From Bacteroidota bacterium (GTDB lineage Bacteria; Bacteroidota; Bacteroidia; 2-12-FULL-35-15): 33,363 nt of DNA. Shown here in pieces: positions 23,796-31,882 of the stretch. The translations under genes were made by a program, and so were the position numbers. Under the pieces are notes generated by a model. The model was not told the DNA's origin, searched no databases, and saw nothing but the letters and a program-made list of their open reading frames with translations. Location of the stretch: assembly GCA_023251835.1 (NCBI GenBank), contig JAHEXZ010000057.1, positions 1 to 33,363 of the forward strand. The letters are read 5' to 3'. Each line of letters starts with the position of its first letter. Position 1 is the stretch's first letter.

Positions 23796-25163
23796 ATGAA
23801 AATAAGAACCCGATTCACTATATTATTTACAGTAATTGTAGGAGTTATTCTCTTTTGTTTTTCTTTTTCCATTTATTATTTGTCGGAAAATTACAGACAA
23901 AATGATTTTCATTCTCGTTTGCAGGATAGAGCAATAGCAAAACTTAAATTTATAGTAATCGCTAATGAAGAAACAGGGCGGTTTTTATTGAATAGCGTTG
24001 AAGCAAACAACCTCCACTCATTAATCAATGAGAATATTGTTATTTATGACAAAAACAAAAAACTTTTATACCGAGACACTGCTGCTGCCATTCCCTCTCC
24101 CAGTATTTTTAATTCAATAACAAGCGAAAAAGAATACACCTATTCCGTAGGAGACGCAGAATGTATTGGCTTTGTCTATCCATATAAAAAAAACACATAT
24201 ATTCTTTTTGCCTCTGCATCTGACAAATATGGAACGAACTATGTTAATAATCTAAAAAAAATACTCACTGTCAGGGGTTTTATTCTGCTTATTATTATTT
24301 TTTTTAGCGGATGGTTATATGCAGGACGCTTCTTAAAACCAATTTCTAAAATTATACAACAAACTGATAAAATTACCTATAGTAATTTAAACCAAAGACT
24401 GCATGCAGGTAATCCAAGTGATGAAATTGGGCAGTTGACAGCCACATTCAACAGGATGCTTGAACGATTGGAAACCTCGTTTAAAATACAAAAGAGATTT
24501 GTTTCAAACGCTTCTCACGAATTGCGAAATCCTTTGACCGCAATAAACGGTCAAATTGATGTAGCTCTTTTGAAGGATAGAGAGAAAGAAGAATATAAAA
24601 CAGTATTACAATCTGTTTCATCAGATATTAAAGGTTTAAGAACACTTTCCAATAATTTATTGGAATTAGCAAACAGCGAAGTAGAGACTCTATTTCAAAA
24701 CTTTGATGAAATGCGAGTGGATGAAATATTGTGGAATATACGGGATGAAATGGCTAAGCAAAAACCGGGATTCATTGTACACATCAACTTTGAAAAACTG
24801 ATGGATAACGAAAAATATCTCACCTGTAAAGGCGAAGAAAAGTTATTAAAAACCGCGTTCATAAATATCATAGACAATGCATGTAAATTTTCTGATAGCA
24901 AAACAGTAGAAATAAAAATAACATTTGAGAAAGCAAACATTATTTTATTTTTCACAGACAAAGGAATTGGCATGCCCGAAACATACCTGAAACATATTTT
25001 TGAACCTTTTTACCGGGGCAGTAACACACATGGCATTTCCGGAAATGGCATAGGTTTATCCCTTGTTCATAGAATTATCAAATTACATTCAGGGAAAATA
25101 TTTATACGCTCTAAGCTAAATGAAGGCACCACCGTAGAAGTAGTCCTCCCGAATTTAAGCTAA
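23796..25163 (+). CDS. Sensor histidine kinase
   Basis: This is a 455-residue membrane kinase: TM1 at about 8-28, an extracytoplasmic domain of about 125 residues, TM2 at about 158-178, HAMP at 179-232 (RFLKPISKIIQQTDKI), HisKA with His241 in FVSNASHELRNPLTAI, and an HATPase domain (NIIDNACKFSD, DKGIGMPETYL, FEPFYRGS, GISGNGIGLSLV). All boxes are intact. It acts with the response regulator three bases upstream. The small sensing domain has no family I can name; the transporters downstream suggest an anion, sulfite or metal signal. Confidence 0.95.
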   Translation: MKIRTRFTILFTVIVGVILFCFSFSIYYLSENYRQNDFHSRLQDRAIAKLKFIVIANEETGRFLLNSVEANNLHSLINENIVIYDKNKKLLYRDTAAAIPSPSIFNSITSEKEYTYSVGDAECIGFVYPYKKNTYILFASASDKYGTNYVNNLKKILTVRGFILLIIIFFSGWLYAGRFLKPISKIIQQTDKITYSNLNQRLHAGNPSDEIGQLTATFNRMLERLETSFKIQKRFVSNASHELRNPLTAINGQIDVALLKDREKEEYKTVLQSVSSDIKGLRTLSNNLLELANSEVETLFQNFDEMRVDEILWNIRDEMAKQKPGFIVHINFEKLMDNEKYLTCKGEEKLLKTAFINIIDNACKFSDSKTVEIKITFEKANIILFFTDKGIGMPETYLKHIFEPFYRGSNTHGISGNGIGLSLVHRIIKLHSGKIFIRSKLNEGTTVEVVLPNLS

Positions 25164-25284
25164 TTTTAATCCGCATTAAAGAAACACCGCTCTTTTTAAT
25201 CTCATTTTAAGTTTGAACCTTCCGGCAGTTCATTTTCGATGTTAAAAATTAATTCTTTTTAAGCCCATTCTAACTGCATTTTAA
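25164..25284 (+). promoter_or_regulatory. TTYTAA direct repeats, probable response-regulator sites
   Basis: TTTTAA lies at 25194-25199 and 25205-25210. TTTTAA, TTCTAA and TTTTAA lie at 25257-25262, 25268-25273 and 25279-25284. A weaker pair is at 25164-25169 and 25175-25180. All are spaced 11 bases apart, one helical turn, as for OmpR/PhoB-family dimers. They sit upstream of the TDT channel gene. Confidence 0.72.
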
Positions 25285-25290
25285 GTTTCA

Positions 25291-25312
25291 TAATTGAATA
25301 TTTGTTCAATTA
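25291..25312. promoter_or_regulatory. Palindrome just before the TDT gene
   Basis: TAATTGAA (25291-25298) and TTCAATTA (25305-25312) are perfect inverses with the spacer TATTTG. It ends six bases before the start codon at 25319. It may be an operator, or overlap a -7 box. Confidence 0.45.
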
Positions 25313-25318
25313 ATAATA

Positions 25319-26383
25319 ATGAAGCTTATTTCTCTACATACTTTCACAGATAATTTTAAAAAGGAAATCGCAAACCTTTTCCCTAGTTATTTTGCCTTGA
25401 CAATGGCAACAGGAATTGTTTCGATTGCGGCATTCCTGATGAAAATTCCTTTTGTCGCAGAAGTTCTTTTCATTTTTAACATAGTCGCTTATTGCATATT
25501 ATGGATACTTCTGCTCTGCCGATTAATATTCTATTTCCGAAATTTCCTAAAAGATATTTCCGATCATTCCCGAAGTCCGGGCTTTCTGACTATTGTGGCA
25601 GGAACAAATGTCCTTGGAAGTCAGTTTATAATTCTTGATCAAAACTATAAAATAGCTGCTTTACTCTATTATCTCGGGCTGGTTCTATGGGCTGTTCTAA
25701 TCTACTTCTTTTTTATTATGATAACGGTCAAACGGGGTAAACCTCCGCTTGAAGAAGGCATGAATGGAATATGGCTTCTTATGGTGGTCGCTACACAGTC
25801 TGTTTCCATATTAGGAACACTTTTAGTTAGCCACCTCCCTTTCCCGCAAGAAATAATTCTCTTTCTTTCTCTCATTCTTTTTCTAATCGGATGCATGCTC
25901 TATATTATTATCATCACATTAATATTTTATCGTCTTACTTTTTTTGAACTCCGTGCCGAAGAGTTTGCACCTCCTTATTGGATCAACATGGGAGCAGTTG
26001 CCATAATTACCCTTTCAGGTTCTATGCTTATCCTCAACGCAGATAAATGGGAGTTTCTCAACTCGCTCCAGAATTTCCTAAAAGGATTTTCACTTTTGTT
26101 TTGGGCTACAGGCACATGGTGGATTCCACTCATTATTATTCTCGGTGCATGGCGACACTTCTATCAACTTATTCCAATTGTTTATCATCCACAATACTGG
26201 GGAATGGTATTTCCTTTGGGCATGTACACTGTTTGTACTTATCGGTTGGCTCAGGCAACAAATATTCATTTCCTTTTTAATATTCCTTCATTCTTTGTTT
26301 ACATCGCTGTATTTGCATGGACCGTAACCTTTGGAGGATTAGTATATAAAATGATACGAAATATTATTTGGCAATCAAAATAA
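25319..26383 (+). CDS. TDT-family (TehA/SLAC1-like) anion channel
   Basis: This is a 354-residue membrane protein with about ten hydrophobic helices. The start of helix 1 is [19 protein letters not shown], the conserved opening of TDT proteins. Later blocks [20 protein letters not shown] and [24 protein letters not shown] carry the repeated ALxM/G-type helix pairs of TehA. The family includes TehA tellurite-resistance channels, plant SLAC1 anion channels and the fungal sulfite pump SSU1. Control by the upstream two-component system is suggested by 11-base spaced repeats in front of it. Sulfite export is attractive given the sulfur genes elsewhere in the island, but the substrate is unproven. 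Confidence 0.85.
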   Translation: MKLISLHTFTDNFKKEIANLFPSYFALTMATGIVSIAAFLMKIPFVAEVLFIFNIVAYCILWILLLCRLIFYFRNFLKDISDHSRSPGFLTIVAGTNVLGSQFIILDQNYKIAALLYYLGLVLWAVLIYFFFIMITVKRGKPPLEEGMNGIWLLMVVATQSVSILGTLLVSHLPFPQEIILFLSLILFLIGCMLYIIIITLIFYRLTFFELRAEEFAPPYWINMGAVAIITLSGSMLILNADKWEFLNSLQNFLKGFSLLFWATGTWWIPLIIILGAWRHFYQLIPIVYHPQYWGMVFPLGMYTVCTYRLAQATNIHFLFNIPSFFVYIAVFAWTVTFGGLVYKMIRNIIWQSK

Positions 26384-26404
26384 ACAAACTTTAAACCTTA
26401 TATC

Positions 26405-26917
26405 ATGAACTCAAAAACAATTACCATCGAAACACCATTAGCTCCAGATGAATTAGTGAGCAGGATGAGGGCAATGACTGTTACAGATTTTGCCAAGTTC
26501 CATGATTCACCTCTTGCTGTTTATTATGGAGAAATAACATCTCACGCATTCGACATTAAAAATGTGCGCTATAGCCCAATGAGTTCTGCCCCCAATATAC
26601 AAGGTGAAATTCAGGAAGGAGTAAATAATACAATGATAAAAGTGAAAATTGATATTAAAGAAATCTATCAGATAACACGCAGCATGTATTACAGCACACT
26701 TCTTCCAATCGGCATTATTGTTCTACTCCTTAGTATTTTGGTTCTTGGCGGTACTGAATATCAGTTGCAAGGATTTCTGTTTTCGGGTTTTTTTATTGCA
26801 TGTCCATTTTTATTTGTTGCAATTATAAAAGCAATACTCATAAGCATAAAAAAGAAGGAATTGAAAGAATTCACTTCAAGAATAAATGGACACATTGTCC
26901 CGGAAACAGCAGGATAA
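26405..26917 (+). CDS. Two-TM protein of unknown function
   Basis: This is a 170-residue protein with a soluble N-terminal part (about 1-92: KTITIETPLAPDELVSRMRAM, DFAKFHDSPLAVYYGEI, IQGEIQEGVNNTMIKVKI) and two adjacent membrane helices (about 95-115 and 122-145), and a charged tail. The arrangement recalls small DUF/YcxB-like membrane proteins, but I cannot assign a family. It starts 21 bases after the TDT gene and is likely in its operon, so it may be an accessory or regulator of the channel. Confidence 0.65.
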   Translation: MNSKTITIETPLAPDELVSRMRAMTVTDFAKFHDSPLAVYYGEITSHAFDIKNVRYSPMSSAPNIQGEIQEGVNNTMIKVKIDIKEIYQITRSMYYSTLLPIGIIVLLLSILVLGGTEYQLQGFLFSGFFIACPFLFVAIIKAILISIKKKELKEFTSRINGHIVPETAG

Positions 26918-27028
26918 AAATTCAAAATAATGAAGTCAAACTGTATAGCTTATAAAAGAGAAATTATCTAACGCATAAATAAAATAGGATACAATGAATA
27001 CTGAAAATAAACTAATTTATTCAAAAAG

Positions 27029-27454
27029 ATGCAACAAACCGCCTGCATAACATGTAACAATGACACTTGCCTTTTCAAAAACATTTCATCGGTGGAGTAT
27101 GTAAAGCAATTTTATTGCAAAGCCGGGCAACATATCTTCCTTGAAGTTATGCCTGTAAAAGGATTTTACATTGTACAGCATGGAGCCGTAGAAGAATTTT
27201 ACTTCGATTCTAACGACAAAAAAATAATAACGCACACAGCAATAGATGGTGAAATATTTGGTCACACTGATTATAGTGGTATTAAACATTCGCACAATGC
27301 AGTTGCGACTGAGAATACCGAAATCTGTTTTATTGGTAAAGACATTCTATATAAAGTGTGCAAGGCAAATCCCGAATTATCACTTAATCTCATGAACTTT
27401 TTTCTTGAACAATTCAATAAATCTGATATTAAAGGAGCCACATGGATAGCATAA
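27029..27454 (+). CDS. Crp/Fnr-type cyclic-nucleotide-binding domain, no DNA-binding domain
   Basis: This is a 141-residue protein that has the Crp/Fnr sensory domain (AGQHIFLEVMPVKGFYIVQHGAVEEFYF..., DGEIFGHTD) but stops where the helix-turn-helix should start; usual members have about 220 residues. The N-terminus has C6-x2-C9-x4-C14, similar to FNR-type iron-sulfur ligands, plus C30, C100 and C111. The stop codon overlaps the FNT gene by 13 bases, so it is translated with that channel. Either it is a genuine one-domain sensor that modulates transport, or a gene that lost its end to the overlap. The base composition matches its neighbours. Confidence 0.75.
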   Translation: MQQTACITCNNDTCLFKNISSVEYVKQFYCKAGQHIFLEVMPVKGFYIVQHGAVEEFYFDSNDKKIITHTAIDGEIFGHTDYSGIKHSHNAVATENTEICFIGKDILYKVCKANPELSLNLMNFFLEQFNKSDIKGATWIA

Positions 27455-28299
27455 AACCCTCAAAAATAATTTCAGAACTAATTCAAATGGGCGCTTATAA
27501 ATCCACCCTTTCTGCAAAACATATTCTAATACGAGGGTTTCTATCAGGAGCACTCTTAGGCTTCTCCACAGTGCTCGCTTTTACTGTGGCTATTCAGTCT
27601 CAACAATATTATCTTGGAGCACTTGCCTTTCCGGTAGGCTTCGTGATGATTGTGTTATTAGGATTAGAACTTGTAACAGGGAACTTTGCCACTGTACCAA
27701 TGGCTGTAATGGGCAAACAAACTTCGATGAAGAATCTTTTCTATAATTGGTTCTTCGCCTTTTTAGGAAATCTGTTGGGAAGTGTTTTTTTGGGCATAAT
27801 GTTTTTTATTTATGTTACCAAATGCGGACACACTTACGATTCCGATATTGTAAAAAAAATAATTGCAATTGCCCAGGAGAAGACTCTTGTATATAAAGAT
27901 CTCGGCTACACAGGATCTATTGTAGTGTTGGTCAAAGCCATTCTCTGCAACTGGATGGTAACATTAGGCGTAGTGATGGGATTAGTTTCTTCATCTACCA
28001 TTGGAAAAATTTGCGCCATTTGGCTGCCTATTTTTACTTTCTTCGCACTCGGACTGGAACACTGTGTAGTAAATATGTTCGTAATCCCAACAGCAATGAT
28101 GCTCAAAGCACCAATAAGTGTATCTGATTGGTGGTTATGGAATCAAATACCTGCAACAATTGGAAATATTATAGGAGGATTTTTTTTCACAGGAATATTT
28201 CTATTCATTACATATCACAAAAAAGGTTCTCATGAAGAAAATAATTTGCCGACTAATTCTGAAAAGAATGTTGTTGAAGTATCTGTTTCGGAGGAATAA
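27442..28299 (+). CDS. Formate/nitrite-transporter family channel
   Basis: This is a 285-residue FNT-family pentameric channel for small monovalent anions. Signature blocks are LELVTGN at 75-81, C169-N-W171 (ILCNWMVTLG) and GLEHCVVNMFVIP with H207 and N211. Six helices are evident. The family includes FocA (formate), NirC (nitrite) and HSC (hydrosulfide). Given the SQR and rhodanese genes, hydrosulfide or nitrite is as likely as formate; the filter residues do not decide. It overlaps the upstream Crp-like gene. The C-terminal tail is polar and not family-conserved. Confidence 0.9.
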   Translation: MDSIKPSKIISELIQMGAYKSTLSAKHILIRGFLSGALLGFSTVLAFTVAIQSQQYYLGALAFPVGFVMIVLLGLELVTGNFATVPMAVMGKQTSMKNLFYNWFFAFLGNLLGSVFLGIMFFIYVTKCGHTYDSDIVKKIIAIAQEKTLVYKDLGYTGSIVVLVKAILCNWMVTLGVVMGLVSSSTIGKICAIWLPIFTFFALGLEHCVVNMFVIPTAMMLKAPISVSDWWLWNQIPATIGNIIGGFFFTGIFLFITYHKKGSHEENNLPTNSEKNVVEVSVSEE

Positions 28300-28351
28300 A
28301 TATTATCATACTCGTAAATAAAAAACAAATAATCATTAAAAACAATCAACT

Positions 28352-29099
28352 ATGGCATCAACATCAGAAACAGGACACGCAAAAAATGTTGCAAACTTTG
28401 AAGATTTAATCTCATTTTGCACAGGTTACGGAACTGCCTACAATCCGTCAAAGGCATCAATCAAGATTCCTGCACTGAATACAACTTTCACAAGTGCCAA
28501 AGGAACGCTTACTGCAATCAACACCGCATTGCCACCCCATACAAATGCAGTTAATGCAAGGGATATAGTATTTTCTCCATTGAACAAATTAATTACAAGG
28601 ATTAATAATGCAGTCGGCTCAAGCAATGTTTCAAAACAAGTTATTGCAGACGCTAAAACAATCACAAGAAAACTTCAGGGAAAAAGAGCAAGCGATAAAT
28701 TACCTGTTGTTACTTCTGACCCTACAGCCCCAGTAGAGGAATCATCCAAAAGTATTTCATCCTCACAAATGAGTTTTGATAATCGCATAGAAAATTTGGA
28801 TAAACTCATTCAACTTTTAGCATCGCAGACGGGCTACGCACCAAACGAAACCGATTTAAAAGTTACCGCCCTGACAACTTTGTTGGCAGATATGCGGACA
28901 AAAAATACGGCAGCAGTCAACGCTTTCACGCCCCTAAGCAATGCACGCATCGCAAGAAATTCCGTTCTTTACGCAACAGGGACAGTGACTGATTGATGTG
29001 GCAGGTGATGTAAAAAAGTATGTAAAATCGGTCTTTGGCGGGACAAGTCCCCAATATAAACAGGTTAGCGGACTGAAATTTACTAAAGTCGGCAAATAA
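28352..29099 (+). pseudogene. Frameshifted protein of unknown function
   Basis: The first frame from ATG 28352 gives 214 residues to TGA 28994-28996 and is Ala/Ser/Thr-rich, with FEDLISFCTGYGTAYNPSK, QVIADAKTITRKLQGKRAS and DLKVTALTTLLADM. After the stop, the next frame continues plausibly (LIDVAGDVKKYVKSVFGG, SPQYKQVSGLKFTKVGK) to TAA 29097-29099. If the T at 28986 is removed, the two join as ATGTGLIDVAG without loss, so a single inserted base or sequencing error broke the gene. The intact product would have about 248 residues. It appears to be a small family often found near mobile DNA in Bacteroidota (recalled, not checked). Function unknown. Confidence 0.72.
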
Positions 29100-29230
29100 G
29101 ACACAGGAAACGCCCTACATTACTTTGGAAGTAAGCAGGTTCATTTAGGAAACTCTCACCTGACAGTTGGAGAAACACTACTGCACTTTGGACAAATGCA
29201 CCTGTAAAGTGGAAACTCTCACCTGACAGT
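29085..29230. repeat. About 63-base tandem repeats after the frameshifted gene
   Basis: GGAAACTCTCACCTGACAGT occurs at 29148-29167 and 29211-29230, a 63-base period. A more diverged copy precedes them from about 29085. Each unit contains small hairpins (TTACTT/AAGTAA, CACTTT/AAAGTG, CTCAC/GTGAG). From 29231 to 29435 I see no gene. A minus-strand frame here is only the repeats read as protein. Confidence 0.7.
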
Positions 29231-29496
29231 GAGCAAAAAAAAGTAGTTATTTGAAAATAATATTTACACTTTATTTTTAGTTGTAAATGTTTCACCATTG
29301 TTTCACCTTTCTTGTATTATAGCAATCAACTATCTGATTGTTAAATAAATACAACTTAATGAAGATTCCTCCGAGACAAAGAAAACGCATGTCTTAAAAG
29401 AGGTTATTGCTGATTATAATTTGTAGTATTCTGATGTCGACAGTTCTAATTATATTGGTGCGGAATCACTACTGGATGATCCTTTTTGAGTATTGT

Positions 29497-29518
29497 TTGT
29501 ATGCAAATTGTATGCAAA
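29497..29518. repeat. Tandem 11-base repeat in module copy 1
   Basis: TTGTATGCAAA occurs twice in a row (29497-29507, 29508-29518). Position and size fit an integrase binding site. The same pair occurs at 31548-31569. Confidence 0.65.
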
Positions 29519-29520
29519 TA

Positions 29521-29555
29521 AAAAAGGGTTACAACCGCCAACGTGTTGTAACCCC
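29521..29555 (-). terminator. Terminator hairpin, minus strand, copy 1
   Basis: GGGTTACAAC (29526-29535) pairs with GTTGTAACCC (29545-29554). Read on the minus strand, a T-run follows the stem. It lies directly after the tRNA-like sequence. Confidence 0.75.
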
Positions 29556-29565
29556 GTTTCTTCTG

Positions 29566-29645
29566 CTCCTTCTGCTGGACTTGAACCAGTGACCCTCTGA
29601 TTAATCCCGCACATGCGGGACTCTAACCAACTGAGCGAGTTTTTC
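29566..29645 (-). other. tRNA-Asn-like sequence, copy 1, anticodon arm remodelled
   Basis: On the minus strand the 3' half (TTAATCAGAGGGTC, then the T arm ACTGGTTCAAGTCCAG, then CAGAAGGAGCA) matches tRNA-Asn of Bacteroidota, and the D arm GCTCAGTTGGTTAGAG is present. The anticodon arm is replaced by TCCCGCATGTGCGGGA, a hairpin with no tRNA-type anticodon loop. The 5' acceptor strand (GAAAAAC) does not pair with AGAAGGA. It is therefore not a working tRNA, but rather an integration footprint or structured RNA. A protein frame read across it is an artefact. Confidence 0.65.
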
Positions 29646-29745
29646 TCCTGGGACAAATTCAGGATGGATTAAATTCTCAATTAGTTTTCTCGATTTTTAC
29701 TTTTTAATAAACCGTTCGATAATTAATGCTTCCCTTCTGTTATTT

Positions 29746-30302
29746 GCTGCGAAGCCAAAAACACCGGAACAAACTAAAGCAAAAGATTTTTGGTTTTTAG
29801 TTATGCTTGTAATGGCATGAATATAAAGGACATTGCATTGCTGAAATATGAGAACCTACAGGACGACAAAATAATATTTTACCGTGCAAAAACTATTAAC
29901 ACTTCAAAAACGGATTTAAAACCGGTAACAGTTTATCTAAATGATTTTTCCAAAACCGTAATTAAAAAATACGGAATTAAAAAAACTGATAAGGCCGATT
30001 ACATATTTCCGATAATATCCGATCAGGAAACAGAGGTTGTAAAACATAACAAGATTAAAAATTTCACCAAATTCATTAATCAAAATCTTAAAAAATTAGC
30101 GATTAGTGAATGAATAACAAGCGACATTTCAACTTATTGGGCAAGACATAGCTTTGCTACTAATTCTATTCGTAACGGAGCAAGTATGGAGTTTGTAATG
30201 GAAGCATTAAGCCACAACAATATGAAAACAACTGTTGGTTACTTTGCAGGATTTGAGGATAAAGACAAAAAAGAGTTTATGAAAAAATTAATGAATTTTT
30301 AA
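29746..30302 (+). pseudogene. Tyrosine recombinase/integrase remnant, copy 1
   Basis: The fragment starts at AAKPKTPEQTKAKDFW (29749-29793), which belongs to a phage-integrase catalytic domain. A one-base loss in the T-run 29794-29798 shifts the frame to SYACNGMNIKDIALLKYENL (from 29799). The second break is TGA 30111-30113, in-frame, where the family likely has Gly (ISE-stop-ITSDIS). After it, the catalytic box TYWARHSFATN and GYFAGFEDKDKKEFMKK follow to TAA 30302. The N-terminal half of the enzyme is absent. It is dead unless helped by another integrase. Confidence 0.82.
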
Positions 30303-30322
30303 GTACCCCGATAAAATAAAAG

Positions 30323-30330
30323 TAGATTTG
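30323..30330 (+). promoter_or_regulatory. -7 box of the DUF1016 gene
   Basis: TAGATTTG at 30323-30330 fits TAnnTTTG and precedes the start by 23 bases. No clear -33 box is seen. Confidence 0.5.
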
Positions 30331-30353
30331 TAAAACAGTAATCTATCAATATT

Positions 30354-31472
30354 ATGGAATTGCTTAAAGGAAAAAATTACACCCAATTAGTCAGTTCATT
30401 AAAACAACGCATTGCCGGTGCGCAAATTAAAGCTGCATTAGCTGCAAATACTGAATTAATCCATTTATATTGGGATATGGGTTGTATGATTTCTAAAGAA
30501 ATTAAAAGTCGAGGTTGGGGAGCTAAGGTAACGGAGCAAATATCTAAAGATTTAAAAGGGGAATATCCTGACATGGAAGGTTTATCAGACAGTAATCTTC
30601 GCTATATGAGGAGGTTTTCAGAAGTTTATCCCGATTTATTTCGCCCACAGCTTGTGGACAAATCTGTAATTCGCCCACAAGCTGCGGGCAAATTGAAAAA
30701 AGAAAATCAATCTTCAGTAGAAGCCTCATTCATAGGGCAAATCCCTTGGGGACATAATAGAGTATTGTTAGATAAATTAAACAATACCGAAGAACGCTTA
30801 TGGTACGCTCAACAAACAATTCAATACGGTTGGTCGAGGGTTGTACTTGAACATCAAATTGCAAGTGGATTATACGAAAGGCAAAGCAAATCAAAGAAAG
30901 CTACTAATTTCAAAAAATTATTGCCAAAAGCCCAATCCGAATTAGTGGAGCAAACATTGAAAGACCCATATGTTTTTGACTTTCTTAATCTCTCGAAAGT
31001 GCAGAAAGAAAAAAATATGGAGGATCAACTTACTAATCATATTACTAAATTCCTTATGGAGCTTGGGGTTGGCTTTGCTTTTGTGGGCCGACAATATAAT
31101 TTAAACATAGGCGGTGATGATTTTTTTATAGACCTTCTTTTTTATCACATTCACTTGAAATGTTATGTAGTGATTGAATTAAAAATGGAAAAGTTTAAAC
31201 CCGAATATGCCGGACAACTAAATTTTTACCTTACAGCTGTTGACGAACTATTAAAACGAAATGATGATAACCCCTCTATTGGAATTTTACTCTGTCCGAG
31301 CAAAAATCACATTGTAGCGGAGTTTTCCTTACGTAACATGAACAAACCAATTGGAATAAGCGAATACAAACTAACCGCAAAGGTTCCAACAAAACTGAAA
31401 AGAGATTTACCGATTGACAAATTAAAAGCGGAATTGGAAAACCGATTGAAAATGAATAAGAGTTCTGAATAG
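30354..31472 (+). CDS. PDDEXK nuclease-domain protein, DUF1016 / YhcG family
   Basis: This is a 372-residue protein with the N-terminal DUF1016 helical domain (about 1-175: LIHLYWDMGCMISKE, GWGAKVTEQISKDLK, LSDSNLRYMRRFSEVYP, IPWGHNRVLLDKLN, WYAQQTIQYGWSRVVLEHQI) and a C-terminal PD-(D/E)xK nuclease domain with D260, E275 and K277 (FFIDLL, YVVIELKMEKFKPEYAGQLNFYL). The family is found near mobile DNA and restriction loci; its substrate is not settled. A 10-residue direct repeat (RPQLVDKSVI, RPQAAGKLKK) interrupts residues 97-116, made by a DNA repeat. ATG 30354 follows the integrase remnant by 51 bases. Confidence 0.92.
   Translation: MELLKGKNYTQLVSSLKQRIAGAQIKAALAANTELIHLYWDMGCMISKEIKSRGWGAKVTEQISKDLKGEYPDMEGLSDSNLRYMRRFSEVYPDLFRPQLVDKSVIRPQAAGKLKKENQSSVEASFIGQIPWGHNRVLLDKLNNTEERLWYAQQTIQYGWSRVVLEHQIASGLYERQSKSKKATNFKKLLPKAQSELVEQTLKDPYVFDFLNLSKVQKEKNMEDQLTNHITKFLMELGVGFAFVGRQYNLNIGGDDFFIDLLFYHIHLKCYVVIELKMEKFKPEYAGQLNFYLTAVDELLKRNDDNPSIGILLCPSKNHIVAEFSLRNMNKPIGISEYKLTAKVPTKLKRDLPIDKLKAELENRLKMNKSSE
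30640..30693. repeat. Palindromic repeat inside the DUF1016 gene
   Basis: Two 24-base units begin TTCGCCCACA and end CAAAT (30640-30663, 30670-30693), with a 30-base period. Each is itself an imperfect palindrome (CCACAGCTTGTGG, CCCACAAGCTGCGGG). The period is a multiple of three, so the reading frame is kept. Confidence 0.75.
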
Positions 31473-31547
31473 TCAAATAATTGCAGTCGACAGTTCTAAT
31501 ATATATTGGTGCGGAATCACTACTAGATGATCCTTTTTGAGTATTGT

Positions 31548-31569
31548 TTGTATGCAAATTGTATGCAAA
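31548..31569. repeat. Tandem 11-base repeat in module copy 2
   Basis: TTGTATGCAAA occurs twice in tandem, as at 29497-29518. Confidence 0.65.
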
Positions 31570-31571
31570 TG

Positions 31572-31606
31572 AAAAAGGGTTACAACCGCCAACGTGTTGT
31601 AACCCC
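31572..31606 (-). terminator. Terminator hairpin, minus strand, copy 2
   Basis: It has the same stem GGGTTACAAC/GTTGTAACCC as copy 1, with the same T-run on the minus strand, next to the tRNA-like sequence. Confidence 0.75.
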
Positions 31607-31616
31607 GTTTCTTCTG

Positions 31617-31696
31617 CTCCTTCTGCTGGACTTGAACCAGTGACCCTCTGATTAATCCCGCACATGCGGGACTCTAACCAACTGAGCGAGTTTTTC
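31617..31696 (-). other. tRNA-Asn-like sequence, copy 2
   Basis: This is identical in all visible features to the copy at 29566-29645: intact T arm, altered anticodon arm and unpaired acceptor strands. The two copies being the same suggests a functional site or recent duplication rather than drift. Confidence 0.65.
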
Positions 31697-31882
31697 TCCT
31701 GGGACAAATTCAGGATGGATTAAATTCTCAATTAGTTTTCTCGATTTTTGCTTTTTAATAAACCGTTCGATAATTAATGCTTCCCTTTTGTTATTTGCTG
31801 CGAAGCCAAAAACACCGGAACAAACTAAAGCAAAAGATTTTTGGTTTTTAGTTATGCTTGTAATGGCATGAATATAAAGGAC

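Larger units (their letters stand above)
29436..30290. mobile_element. Module copy 1: tRNA-like sequence, terminator, broken integrase
   Basis: Bases 29436-29831 recur as 31486-31882, and bases 30077-30290 recur as 31883-32096, both at about 98% identity. Copy 1 keeps a 245-base central part (29832-30076) missing from copy 2. The module contains an 11-base tandem repeat, a terminator hairpin, a tRNA-Asn-like sequence and a truncated tyrosine-integrase gene. The DUF1016 gene follows it. Confidence 0.85.

Noticed and set aside
25291-25312. CRP/FNR box before the TDT gene
   Set aside because: The spacing TTGA-N8-TCAA does not fit the usual TTGA-N6-TCAA, so it is listed only as a palindrome.
26994-27050. 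18-codon upstream frame overlapping the Crp-like gene
   Set aside because: Too short to separate from chance, with no leader-peptide character.
29450-29656. Minus-strand protein frame across the tRNA-like sequence
   Set aside because: It is a translation of tRNA-like and terminator sequence, repeated at 31276-31707, not a protein.
30111-30113. TGA read as Gly by an altered genetic code
   Set aside because: Dozens of intact genes here end on or avoid TGA normally, and the same gene has a frameshift too.
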